The notes under the pieces: model-generated
Seen by the model: the letters and a program-made list of their open reading frames with translations, nothing else
Told to the model about the DNA's origin: nothing
The model's database searches: none
Part shown: positions 26,320 through 34,609 of the stretch, piece by piece
Layout: each line of letters opens with the position of its first letter
Position numbering within the stretch: position 1 is the stretch's first letter
Program-made: the position numbers and the translations under genes
Assembly: GCF_003202035.1 (NCBI RefSeq)
Contig: NZ_QJKC01000004.1
Span: 62,001-126,000, forward strand
DNA from: Aquitalea magnusonii
Lineage (GTDB): Bacteria; Pseudomonadota; Gammaproteobacteria; Burkholderiales; Chromobacteriaceae
Length of the DNA: 64,000 bases
Direction: 5' to 3'

Positions 26320-28524
26320 TTATACGCGGCGTGCGTCGGTGACGCCCGGCAGTTCCATCATGCGCGCCAGCACGCGGCTGATGTCCTGCACCTGGCGCAC
26401 TTCCACGGTGAAGCGCATCTTGGCGCGCATATCGCGCGACAGCGTGTGCACGGCAATCAGGTTGAGCTTTTCGCGCGACAGCACGTCGGAAATATCACGC
26501 AGCAGACCACCACGGTCCAGCGATACCACCTCGATATCGATCGGGAATACGCTGCTTTTCTGGTCACCCCAGCCGGCGGCAATCAGCCGCTCCGGCACAT
26601 CGGCCGACAGGCGCTTGAGCGTTAGGCAATTGGTGCGGTGAATGGAAATGCCGCGACCCTTGGTGACAAAGCCCACCACGGCGTCCGGCGGTGCCGGCTT
26701 GCAGCACTTGGCCAGCACCGTCATCAGGTTGTCCACCCCCTCGATCAGGATGCCACCGGCGTCATGGCCGCCCTTGCTGGCGCGGATGATGCTTTCCGGC
26801 TCCACATCAGCCGGCGGCGGCGGGGCAAAACTGGCAATGGCATTGGCGACAGAGCGGGTGCTCAGTTCACCATGGCCCATGGCGCCATACACTTCGTCCA
26901 GCTTGGCATAACCCAGCTTTTCCGCCAGCAGGGTGAGATTGGGTTGCTGGTGCGGGTGACGGGCCAGTTCGCGCTCGAACAGCTGCTTGCCGGTTTCGCG
27001 CACGGTATCCGCATTCTGCATGCGGATGTACTGGCGGATCTTGGAAATGGCGCGATGGCTTTTGACCCAGCCATCGTGCAGCCAGTTGACCGATGGCCCG
27101 CCTTCCTTTGCCGTGAGGATTTCCACCCGCTGGCCATTTTGCAGCGGCGTGGACAAGGGCACGATCTGCCCTTCCACCTTGGCGCCACGGCAGCGGTTGC
27201 CCAGGCCGGTGTGGATGGCATAGGCAAAGTCGATGGGGGTGGCGCCATGCGGCAGCGCCAGCACCCGGCCTTGCGGGGTCAGCACATAGATGGTGTCGGA
27301 GAACAGCTCGGTCTTGAAGGCTTCGGCCAGCCCTTCACGGTCGGACATTTCCTCACGCCAGTCCAGCAGCTGGCGCAGCCAGGAGATTTTTTCCTCGTAC
27401 TGCGCATCGCCCTTGCCGCCTTCCTTGTAGCGCCAGTGGGCGGCCACGCCGAATTCGGCATGCTCGTGCATTTCAAAGGTGCGGATCTGCACCTCCAGCG
27501 CCTTGTCCTCCGGGCCGATCACCGCCGTATGCAGGCTGCGGTAATTATTGGCCTTGGGATGGGAAATGTAGTCGTCAAACTCGCCGGGAATGGGCTGCCA
27601 CATGCCGTGGATGATGCCCAGCGCGGTGTAGCAATCCGGCAGTTTTTCCACCAGGATGCGCACGGCGCGGATGTCATACAACTCGGTAAAGTCGAGCTTT
27701 TTCTTCTTCATCTTTTTCCAGATGGAGAATATGTGCTTGGGCCGCCCGGCCACTTCGGCCTTGACCCCGGCGGCCTTGAGCTCGGAGCGCAAGGTATCCA
27801 GCACCCGGTCGATGTAGTCGATGCGCTCCAGCCGGCGCTCGTCCAGCAGCCTGGCAATTTTCTTGTAGCTATCCGGTTCGGTGTGGCGGAAGCCCAGGTC
27901 TTCCAGCTCCCACTTGATCTGCCACACGCCCAGGCGGTTGGCCAGCGGGGCAAACAGGTCCAGCGTTTCGGTGGCGATGGCGCGCCGCACCGCTTCGTCA
28001 TGCACATGGGGCAGGTAATGCATGGTCTGGGTGCGCCAGGCCAGCTTGATCAGCACCACGCGGATATCCGCCACCATGGCCAGCAGCATCTTGCGCATGG
28101 TTTCCGCCTGGCGGGCACGTTCTTCCGGAGTTTCCAGCTTGTCGATACGCGCCAGCTCGGTAATGCGGCGCACCCCGCCCACGCCATCCACCAGCACGGT
28201 AACGGTCTGGCCGAAGTTCTCGGTCATCCAGCCTTGCCAGTCGGGCTTGTGGTCCGGCACGGCAAACAACAGGGTGGCGACAATGGCGTCGGTAAGGAGG
28301 TTAAGGTCGGCCACGATGGCGGCGGCGGAAACCGCATGGCTGAACAGGTCCTCACCGGTACTGACCAGGCCCTTGCCGCGATACAGCTCGCGCGCGGCAT
28401 CAAAGGCGCGGGCCAGCAAGCTGGCTTCCGCCTCGGGCAGGGCGGCAGACATCTGTTCCAGCCACCGTTTCGGGTCGGCAGCATCGGCCAGGGTATCGGC
28501 CATCGAACGTACTACGGAAACCAT
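26320..28524 (-). CDS. relA: GTP pyrophosphokinase RelA, (p)ppGpp synthetase
   Basis: Ribosome-associated alarmone synthetase of the stringent response. The 734-residue product has an HD-like N-terminal domain in which the hydrolase HD motif is replaced (LLFAVPDH), so the hydrolase is inactive, as in RelA but not SpoT. The synthetase domain follows (GRPKHIFSIWKKM, DFTELYDIRAVRI, DYISHPKANNYRSLHT, VQIRTFEMHEHAEFGVAAHW), then TGS (RVLALPHGATPIDFAYAIHT), a zinc-finger/helical region with CCKPAPPDAVVGF, and a C-terminal ACT/RRM domain. E. coli RelA is 744 residues. Six bases separate it from the Nudix gene; mutY lies 54 bp upstream. Confidence 0.95.
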   Translation of the reverse strand: MVSVVRSMADTLADAADPKRWLEQMSAALPEAEASLLARAFDAARELYRGKGLVSTGEDLFSHAVSAAAIVADLNLLTDAIVATLLFAVPDHKPDWQGWMTENFGQTVTVLVDGVGGVRRITELARIDKLETPEERARQAETMRKMLLAMVADIRVVLIKLAWRTQTMHYLPHVHDEAVRRAIATETLDLFAPLANRLGVWQIKWELEDLGFRHTEPDSYKKIARLLDERRLERIDYIDRVLDTLRSELKAAGVKAEVAGRPKHIFSIWKKMKKKKLDFTELYDIRAVRILVEKLPDCYTALGIIHGMWQPIPGEFDDYISHPKANNYRSLHTAVIGPEDKALEVQIRTFEMHEHAEFGVAAHWRYKEGGKGDAQYEEKISWLRQLLDWREEMSDREGLAEAFKTELFSDTIYVLTPQGRVLALPHGATPIDFAYAIHTGLGNRCRGAKVEGQIVPLSTPLQNGQRVEILTAKEGGPSVNWLHDGWVKSHRAISKIRQYIRMQNADTVRETGKQLFERELARHPHQQPNLTLLAEKLGYAKLDEVYGAMGHGELSTRSVANAIASFAPPPPADVEPESIIRASKGGHDAGGILIEGVDNLMTVLAKCCKPAPPDAVVGFVTKGRGISIHRTNCLTLKRLSADVPERLIAAGWGDQKSSVFPIDIEVVSLDRGGLLRDISDVLSREKLNLIAVHTLSRDMRAKMRFTVEVRQVQDISRVLARMMELPGVTDARRV

Positions 28525-28578
28525 ATTTCACACCTGGGCAGCAGCGCTGCACAAAAAATGGATGCCAACTTCCGTCGG

Positions 28579-29619
28579 TCAGGCCAGCAGACGTTGCAAC
28601 AGTCGCTTCACCGGTGCGGGCAAGCCCGCCTCCAGCGCCTGCTGCAAGGGTATCCACTGTCCGGCGGATTCCTGCACTCCGGTGGCGGCCAGCGTATCCA
28701 GCCGCGCCGGCACCGGGGTAATGATCAAGCGATAATGGGTAAACACATGTTCCAGCTCGGGCCAGGAGGGCAGCACATCACCCTGGCCCATGCACTCCAG
28801 CCAGCGCTCCAGCGCCATGCTGTCGGCAAATTCCGGCAAGGACAGCAGCCCGCCCCAGATACCGGAGGGCGGACGCCGCTCCAGCCAGATCCGCTCACCA
28901 TGCTGCGCCAGCAACATAACAGTATGACGGGTGGGCACCGCTTTTTTGGGGCGCGGGGTTGGCAGTTCATGGGTGCGCCCCTGTTGCGCCGCCACGCAGC
29001 CATCCACCATCGGACACACGGTACAGGCCGGCTTGCGGCCGCATACGGTGGCGCCCAGGTCCATCAGGCCCTGGGTATAGGCGGTCATCTGGCTGCCATC
29101 GGCAGGCAGCAGCGCTTCGGCCAACGCCCACAATTGCTTTTCAACCGCTTTTTCACCAGGAAAACCGGCAATGCCGAAGCAGCGCGTGAGCACTCTTTTG
29201 ACATTGCCGTCCAGAATGGTTTCACGCTGGGCGAAAGCGAAGGAGGCAATGGCCGCGGCGGTGGAGCGCCCGACGCCCGGCAGGCGCTGCAGGGCCTCGC
29301 GCTGGGCAGGAAACTGCCCGCCAAACTCCTCCATCACCATCAGCGCTGCCTTATGCAAATTACGTGCCCGGCTGTAATAGCCCAGCCCGCTCCACAAGGC
29401 CAGCACCTCGTCCACCGAGGCCGCCGCCAGCGCAGCCACATCGGGAAACCGCTGCAGAAAGCGAGCGTAGTACTCCAGCACCGCAGTCACCTGCGTTTGC
29501 TGCAGCATGATCTCGGACAGCCATACCCGATAGGGGTCGCGCACCTGCCAGGGCAGATCGTGCCGGCCATGCTGTTTCTGCCAGGCCACCAGGCGGGTGG
29601 CAAATGAATCCTGCAACAT
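28579..29619 (-). CDS. mutY: Adenine DNA glycosylase MutY
   Basis: Removes adenine mispaired with 8-oxoguanine. The 346-residue product shows helix-hairpin-helix LPGVGRSTAAAIASFA with the catalytic Asp region ILDGNVKRV, LSEIMLQQTQVTAV (catalytic Glu), a 4Fe-4S cysteine cluster and a C-terminal Nudix-like 8-oxoG recognition domain (IWLERRPPSGIWGGLLSLPEF). The cysteine spacing is C-X5-C-X2-C-X5-C (CGRKPACTVCPMVDGC), one residue shorter in the first gap than the usual X6. Otherwise full length. Transcribed towards relA. Confidence 0.94.
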   Translation of the reverse strand: MLQDSFATRLVAWQKQHGRHDLPWQVRDPYRVWLSEIMLQQTQVTAVLEYYARFLQRFPDVAALAAASVDEVLALWSGLGYYSRARNLHKAALMVMEEFGGQFPAQREALQRLPGVGRSTAAAIASFAFAQRETILDGNVKRVLTRCFGIAGFPGEKAVEKQLWALAEALLPADGSQMTAYTQGLMDLGATVCGRKPACTVCPMVDGCVAAQQGRTHELPTPRPKKAVPTRHTVMLLAQHGERIWLERRPPSGIWGGLLSLPEFADSMALERWLECMGQGDVLPSWPELEHVFTHYRLIITPVPARLDTLAATGVQESAGQWIPLQQALEAGLPAPVKRLLQRLLA

Positions 29620-29748
29620 GCGAGCCCGCGTTTATGCAAAAGGGAACCGGACATGCTACCGCAAAGGCGGAGCAGCACCAAGCAGTGCGCCTGCAAATAA
29701 GGTAAAATGGAAGATTGCTTAAAGCTTGCTTATCTGAAGGATGTACCC

Positions 29749-32544
29749 ATGGCCACTTTCCGTTCACGCCAGCGCGCCAATCTGCGCCGCGATGTCAGCA
29801 GCAGCGACACCTCCCCCGCTCAGCCTGCCGCCGGCAACGCCGCAGCATCAGCCGAAGGCGCGGCCAAGGGGCCCATCATCCAGAAAAAGGCGCCATCAGC
29901 CAGCGGCCCGCGCGATCCTTACTCGGCGCGCCGGCCAGCCGCCGGCCAGCCGCCACGCCAGGGCGAACGCCAGTTCCAGCAACGCGATGGTGAGCGCAAG
30001 CCGTTCAACCGCGACGACCGTGAGCGCAAGCCCTACCCGCCGCGCGATGGTGAGCCACGCCGCTTCGAGCCGCGTGACGGCGAACGCAAGCCGTTCAACC
30101 GCGACGACCGTGAGCGCAAGCCCTACCCGCCGCGTGACGGCGAGCCACGCCGCTTCGAGCAGCGTGATGGCGAACGCAAGCCGTTCAACCGTGACGACCG
30201 TGAGCGCAAGCCCTACCCGCCGCGCGATGGCGAGCCACGCCGTTTCGAGCAGCGTGATGGTGAGCGCAAGCCGTTCAACCGCGACGACCGCGAGCGCAAG
30301 CCCTATCCGCCGCGCGATGGCGAGCCACGCCGCTTCGAGCCGCGTGATGGTGAGCGCAAGCCGTTCAACCGCGACGACCGCGAGCGCAAGCCCTACCCGC
30401 CGCGCGAACGCGATGCCTCGGCACCGCGCAGCCTGCACCCGGCCGACAGCCGTGGCGATCTGCATGAATCGCGCCGCCCGGAAGGCGAACGCAGCTATCA
30501 GCGCGACCGTGGCCCGTCCGGCCGCAAACCGCTGAACAGCCAGCCGGATCGCCAGATCGAGCACAAGCCGCCCATGCCGCGTCATGTGGAAGGCGACACG
30601 CCGGCCGCCACGCCAACCATTCCGGCAGCAGTAGAACAAGGCCCGCGCAAGTTGTTCTCCAAGCCGGCCGAGCGTCGTGATGACAGCGCTGCGCGTGACA
30701 ACCGCTTCCGCCGCGACGAGCCGCCGCGTGAACAGGCGCCGCGCCGCTTCGAGCGCAACGATGCCGCCCGTCATTACGACCCGGAAATCCTGCCGGCGCC
30801 GGGCGCTGAACGGGAAAACCGCTTCCGTCGTGACCAGCCCGCGCAAGAAAATGCACCGCGCAAGCTGTTCTCCAAACCTGCAGGGCGTGCTGATGACAGC
30901 GCGCCGCGTGACAATCGTTTCCGCCGTGACGAACAGCCGCGTGAGCAAGCCCCGCGCCATGATGCAGCCAGTTATTACGACCCGGAAATCCTGCCGCCGC
31001 CAGGCGCCGAGCGGGAAAACCGCTTCCGTCGTGACGAGCCGGCAGCAGAAAATGCACCGCGCAAACTGTTCTCCAAACCGGCAGAACGCCGTGACGAGAG
31101 CGCACCGCGCGAGCCGCGCTTCCAGCGCGAGGACAGCCCGCGGCGCGATGCCCGCAATGAACGCAGCTGGGAAGCACGCGAGCGCGGCAACTCCCCGTCC
31201 AGCCTCAAGCCCTTCGACAATAACCGCCGCATGGAGCGCGACCCGCGCGCACCGCGCCAGCACGACAGCCGCCAGCACGGTGACAGCGCCAAGCCGGCCT
31301 GGAGCGGCAAGCCGGCAGCGCAGTCGGTGTATGCCCTGTCCGGCCTGCGCCACAATCAGCTGGCCATGTTCGCGCCCTGCCCGCGCGGCCTGGAAATGAC
31401 GCTGGTCGCCGAACTCAATGCGCAGGGTGCCAGCAATGTCAGCAAGGTGGATGGTGGCGTGGCCTTCAATGGCGACGCCGACATCATGATGAAGGCCAAC
31501 CTGCACAGCCGCACCGCCAGCCGCGTGCTGCTGAAACTGGCCGAGGGCGGCTACCAGCAGGAAAGCGACATCTACCAGCTGGCGATGCAGGTCGACTGGC
31601 CGCGCTGGTTCGATGTATCGCGCAGCATCAAGGTAAAGACCGATGCCATCGGCGCGCAACTGCGCAGCCTGGATTTTGTTTCGCTCAAGGTGAAAGATGC
31701 CGTGTGCGACCGCTTCCGTCAGGCCAATGCCGGTCGTCCCAATGTGGACACCCGCGAACCGGACATGCGCATCCACACCTTCCTCACCCGCGACCATGCC
31801 ACCATCTATCTGGATACCAGTGGCGAGCCGCTGTTCAAGCGTGGCTGGCGTGAGGAAACCGGCGAAGCGCCGCTGCGGGAAAACCTGGCGGCCGGCATTC
31901 TGCTGATTGCCGGTTACGATGGCAGCCAGCCCTTGCTGGACCCGATGTGTGGCAGCGGTACCTTCCTGGTGGAAGCCGCCGACATCGCGCTCAAACGCGC
32001 ACCGGGCCGCAAACGCCGCTTCGGCTTCCAGCGCCTGCGCGAATTTGACGCCCTGTCCTGGGAAGCGCTGCTGAGCGAAGCCCGCGCCGCCGAACTGCCG
32101 GTACGTGATCTGGCAATCAAGGGCAGCGACCGCGCCCGCAACATGCTGCCGGTGGCCCGCGCCAACCTGCAACGTGCCGGTCTGGCCGATGCCATCGAGC
32201 TGCAGGCACAGGACATCCTGGAAGCACGTCCGTTTGCCGACAGCGGCTTTATCGTCACCAACCCGCCCTATGGCGTGCGCATGGACGAGCAGGATGCACT
32301 GGCTGAACTGTACCCGCAGCTGGGCGACTGGCTGAAAGCCCACTTTGCCGGCTGGACTGCCCACTTCTTTACCGGCGACCTGCGCCTGTCCGACCTGATC
32401 CACCTGTCGGTCAAACGCCGCACCCCGCTGTTCAATGGCTCGCTACCTTGCCGGCTGTTTGCCATTCCCATGGTGGCTGGCAGCGCCCGTCGCGAAAAAC
32501 CGGTCACGGACGGTGATACAAGCGGCGTGGCTGACGCCGAATAA
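29749..32544 (+). CDS. THUMP-domain RlmL-like RNA methyltransferase with long repetitive N-terminal extension
   Basis: 931 residues. Residues about 525-915 form an RlmL/UPF0020-type RNA guanine-N2 methyltransferase: THUMP (FAPCPRGLEMTLVAELNAQG), SAM motif DPMCGSGTFLVEAADIAL (D731) and catalytic NPPYG (N838). The closest known role is m2G2445 methylation of 23S rRNA, inferred from family. Residues 1-524 are unusual: extremely rich in Arg, Asp, Glu and Pro with two tandem repeat arrays (separate entries) and little predicted fold. The start at 29749 was chosen because AAGGA is seven bases upstream; an in-frame ATG 14 codons earlier lacks one. A fused RlmK half is absent. A terminator follows. 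Confidence 0.88.
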   Translation: MATFRSRQRANLRRDVSSSDTSPAQPAAGNAAASAEGAAKGPIIQKKAPSASGPRDPYSARRPAAGQPPRQGERQFQQRDGERKPFNRDDRERKPYPPRDGEPRRFEPRDGERKPFNRDDRERKPYPPRDGEPRRFEQRDGERKPFNRDDRERKPYPPRDGEPRRFEQRDGERKPFNRDDRERKPYPPRDGEPRRFEPRDGERKPFNRDDRERKPYPPRERDASAPRSLHPADSRGDLHESRRPEGERSYQRDRGPSGRKPLNSQPDRQIEHKPPMPRHVEGDTPAATPTIPAAVEQGPRKLFSKPAERRDDSAARDNRFRRDEPPREQAPRRFERNDAARHYDPEILPAPGAERENRFRRDQPAQENAPRKLFSKPAGRADDSAPRDNRFRRDEQPREQAPRHDAASYYDPEILPPPGAERENRFRRDEPAAENAPRKLFSKPAERRDESAPREPRFQREDSPRRDARNERSWEARERGNSPSSLKPFDNNRRMERDPRAPRQHDSRQHGDSAKPAWSGKPAAQSVYALSGLRHNQLAMFAPCPRGLEMTLVAELNAQGASNVSKVDGGVAFNGDADIMMKANLHSRTASRVLLKLAEGGYQQESDIYQLAMQVDWPRWFDVSRSIKVKTDAIGAQLRSLDFVSLKVKDAVCDRFRQANAGRPNVDTREPDMRIHTFLTRDHATIYLDTSGEPLFKRGWREETGEAPLRENLAAGILLIAGYDGSQPLLDPMCGSGTFLVEAADIALKRAPGRKRRFGFQRLREFDALSWEALLSEARAAELPVRDLAIKGSDRARNMLPVARANLQRAGLADAIELQAQDILEARPFADSGFIVTNPPYGVRMDEQDALAELYPQLGDWLKAHFAGWTAHFFTGDLRLSDLIHLSVKRRTPLFNGSLPCRLFAIPMVAGSARREKPVTDGDTSGVADAE
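29983..30405 (+). repeat. In-frame 90-bp tandem repeats (four full copies and one partial)
   Basis: Each 90-bp unit encodes 30 residues of the pattern RDGERKPFNRDDRERKPYPP then RDGEPRRFE(P/Q). Units start at 29983, 30073, 30163, 30253 and 30343, the last stopping after 21 residues. Copies differ mostly at third codon positions, which suggests that the protein pattern is maintained rather than freshly duplicated. Confidence 0.92.
30643..31143 (+). repeat. Second in-frame repeat array of about 70 residues per unit
   Basis: Units begin with PRKLFSKPA at 30643 (71 residues), 30856 (67 residues) and 31057 (partial, about 29 residues). Each contains RDNRFRRDE-like and YDPEILP-x-PGAERENRFRRD segments. 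More diverged than the first array. Confidence 0.85.
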
Positions 32545-32565
32545 ACTGCGTCTGCCGAATACGAC

Positions 32566-32590
32566 AAGCCCGGCATTGCCGGGCTTGTTT
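32566..32590 (+). terminator. Terminator of the methyltransferase gene
   Basis: AAGCCCGGC (32566-32574) pairs with GCCGGGCTT (32578-32586), three-base loop, then GTTT. Confidence 0.75.
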
Positions 32591-32680
32591 GCTTTACTGC
32601 CCGCATCCCTTGGCCGGCAGCAACTAAAATAAAATCTGCCAGCGGCAGAATGCCTTACTGACCAACACGTCGACACCACC

Positions 32681-33286
32681 ATGCAAACATCCTTCATTTC
32701 CGCCACGGTCTTGCTGATCCTGATTACCGACCCGCTGGGCAATATCCCGCTGTTCATCAGCGCGCTCAAACAGGTCAAACCGGAAAGGCGTAAAAAGGTG
32801 GTCTACCGCGAATGCCTGATTGCCTTTCTGGTACTGCTGACCTTCATGTTCTTCGGCCGTAATTTTCTGGACGTGATGCATCTGACTGACCAGTCGATGC
32901 AGGTGGCGGGCGGGGTGATTCTGTTTCTGATTGCACTGAAGATGATTTTCCCCAGCGAGGGCGGCAGCGTGTTCGGCAGCGACAAGATGCATGGCGAGCC
33001 GTTTATCGTGCCGATTGCCATTCCGCTGATTGCCGGGCCTTCGGCCATGGCGACCGTGCTGTTGATGTCCACCCGCGAGCCGGCGCGCATGCTGGAGTGG
33101 ATAGGCGCGCTCACCATCTGCATGCTGGTGACCACCGTGGTCTTCCTGTTTTCCGGCCGCCTGCAAAAGCTGCTGGGCGAGCAGGCGATCACCGCGCTGG
33201 AACGCTTGATGGGCCTGGTCCTGACTGCCATTTCCATCGAGATGCTGCTTGGCGGCGTCGCCTCCTACATCCGCCAGTTCCACTGA
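32681..33286 (+). CDS. MarC/YhgN family integral membrane protein
   Basis: 201-residue UPF0056/MarC protein with six hydrophobic helices. Conserved family segments are ITDPLGNIPLF near the N-terminus, MQVAGGVILFLIALKMIF and PFIVPIAIPLIAGPSAMATV. The MarC family was once linked to multiple antibiotic resistance, but that role has not held up and the transported substrate is unknown. Transcribed alone; the convergent gene ends ten bases downstream. Confidence 0.9.
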   Translation: MQTSFISATVLLILITDPLGNIPLFISALKQVKPERRKKVVYRECLIAFLVLLTFMFFGRNFLDVMHLTDQSMQVAGGVILFLIALKMIFPSEGGSVFGSDKMHGEPFIVPIAIPLIAGPSAMATVLLMSTREPARMLEWIGALTICMLVTTVVFLFSGRLQKLLGEQAITALERLMGLVLTAISIEMLLGGVASYIRQFH

Positions 33287-33296
33287 GCCTTGGCGG

Positions 33297-34271
33297 CTAG
33301 CGGGCCTTCCATATTTGCTCAGCCGGCTCTGCATCGGGCGCCAGCTGGCTGGGCAGGCTGGGACTGAACGCCAGCGCCTTCAGCCGCGCCAGCCTTTCCT
33401 CCTCTTCCTGCGGTGTCTCCTGCTTTATCTGCTTGAGTTGCTGCAGTTGCTGGCGCAGATTGGCCACGGCGCGGTAGGCACTTTCCTTGTCGGAGCGCAG
33501 TGTGCGCAGTTCCTCCTGCATTTGCCCCAGTTGGTGTTGCAGCGCGTCCATTGCTTCTTGTCCCTGCAGCTGCTGCTGTCCTGCCTCGTCTGCCTGCTGC
33601 TCGGCCTGTGCCAGACGGCTGCGCAAGGCATGCACTTCCTGTTGCAATGTGGTTACCTGCTCATCCGGGGGCAGCGGCTCTGGCGCAGGCTGCGCTTGCT
33701 CCCGCATGCGGCACAAAGCCTGTTCCGACTCCGCCAGCGCCTGACGCGTTTCGGCCAGCTCTTGCTGCAAACGCCGCAGCAGCTCGTCCTGGGCCCGTTC
33801 AGGCTGCGCCCACTGGCTTGCTGCGGGCTGCGGCACTGCTGCATCGTGCAGCAGTGCCTTGCTCAAATACTGCCGGACTGCGTCCAGCTCCTGCGCCTGT
33901 TGTTCACACAGCAAGGCCAGATCGCGCTGCTCGGCCAGCAGTTCCTGCCGCTCGTCCTGCCAGGCGGCCTGTGCTGACTGCACATACTGATTGGCCAGCT
34001 GCTGCGCCTGCTGCCAGGTACGGTCGACAACAAGCCCGGCCAGCTCCTTGAGTTCGCCAGGCAGGCGCTGTGGCAAGGGGGCAATATTGACCTGCTGGCT
34101 CATCCGCCACTCCATGAACAGCTGGCTGGCGACATTCATGTCCACCCCGCCCAGCCGGCACACATCAGCCAGCACCGGAAAACATTGCTGGTGATGTTGC
34201 TCATACAGCAGGGCCGCAAGCTGGTGGATACGTTCACGTACATCCGCAGGAATGATGGCTGCCTGACTCAT
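33297..34271 (-). CDS. KfrA-like DNA-binding coiled-coil protein
   Basis: 324-residue protein. Residues about 8-58 (DVRERIHQLAALLYEQHHQQ through VLADVCRLGGVDMNVASQLFMEW) match the helix-turn-helix N-terminal domain of KfrA, a plasmid-encoded DNA-binding regulator. Residues about 90-300 are a long Gln-, Glu- and Leu-rich coiled coil. KfrA proteins bind their own promoters and form filament-like assemblies involved in plasmid stability; chromosomal homologues are uncharacterised. AAAGGGA precedes the ATG at 34269-34271. No partition or plasmid replication genes are nearby. Confidence 0.75.
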   Translation of the reverse strand: MSQAAIIPADVRERIHQLAALLYEQHHQQCFPVLADVCRLGGVDMNVASQLFMEWRMSQQVNIAPLPQRLPGELKELAGLVVDRTWQQAQQLANQYVQSAQAAWQDERQELLAEQRDLALLCEQQAQELDAVRQYLSKALLHDAAVPQPAASQWAQPERAQDELLRRLQQELAETRQALAESEQALCRMREQAQPAPEPLPPDEQVTTLQQEVHALRSRLAQAEQQADEAGQQQLQGQEAMDALQHQLGQMQEELRTLRSDKESAYRAVANLRQQLQQLKQIKQETPQEEEERLARLKALAFSPSLPSQLAPDAEPAEQIWKAR

Positions 34272-34609
34272 GAAATTTTCCCTTTCTCTGACCACACGCA
34301 GGATGAGCGCACTGCCGCCGCCGTGGGCAGCACCGCCCATGGCCGGGATGCAGGCTGGCCGCCGCGGCCATCATCTTGCACACCGGATAAACTATTGAGA
34401 GTAACAGTAATAACTATCTGCAGCGAACACTCACGGCTGCCAACTGGTTCTGGCGCAAACCGGAAGCTGCCTATGGCATGACACGCCAGCTTAGGGATAT
34501 CAGCAATTAGCTGGCAACCGATCGCTTGCTAGGATGTTAGATATAACAGGACCCTGCAGGGTCCGGCACAACGCTCGATATCCGAACATCTGCGAACAAG
34601 AGACCAGAC
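34272..34609. other. 338-bp divergent region between the kfrA-like gene and dctA
   Basis: Non-coding. It includes a TATAAC -10-like hexamer at 34542-34547 with no good -35, overlapping the start of a perfect 16-bp palindrome (34549-34564), and an AT-rich stretch at 34388-34420 with repeated AACTAT. Confidence 0.5.
34549..34564. promoter_or_regulatory. Perfect 16-bp palindrome, candidate operator upstream of dctA
   Basis: GGACCCTGCAGGGTCC, symmetric in every position, begins one base after the TATAAC hexamer and so would cover the transcription start of dctA, 46 bp before its start codon. Confidence 0.45.

Noticed and set aside
26638..29607. A 989-codon open frame on the plus strand opposite relA and mutY
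   Set aside because: It runs antisense through two well-recognised conserved genes; its composition (very rich in Gln, His, Gly and Ala) is the usual mirror of GC-rich coding DNA, and it has no family resemblance.
29983..30405. CRISPR-like regularly spaced repeats
   Set aside because: The 90-bp units are contiguous, in frame and coding, with no unique spacers.
29896..32403. An 835-codon open frame on the reverse strand opposite the repeat-rich methyltransferase
   Set aside because: The methyltransferase motifs and good ribosome binding site are on the plus strand; the antisense frame is a by-product of the repeated GC-rich codons.
34512..34535. Sigma54 promoter for dctA
   Set aside because: CTGGCAACCGATCGCTTGCT has GG and GC elements, but the spacing between GG and GC is 9 or 13 bases instead of the required 10.
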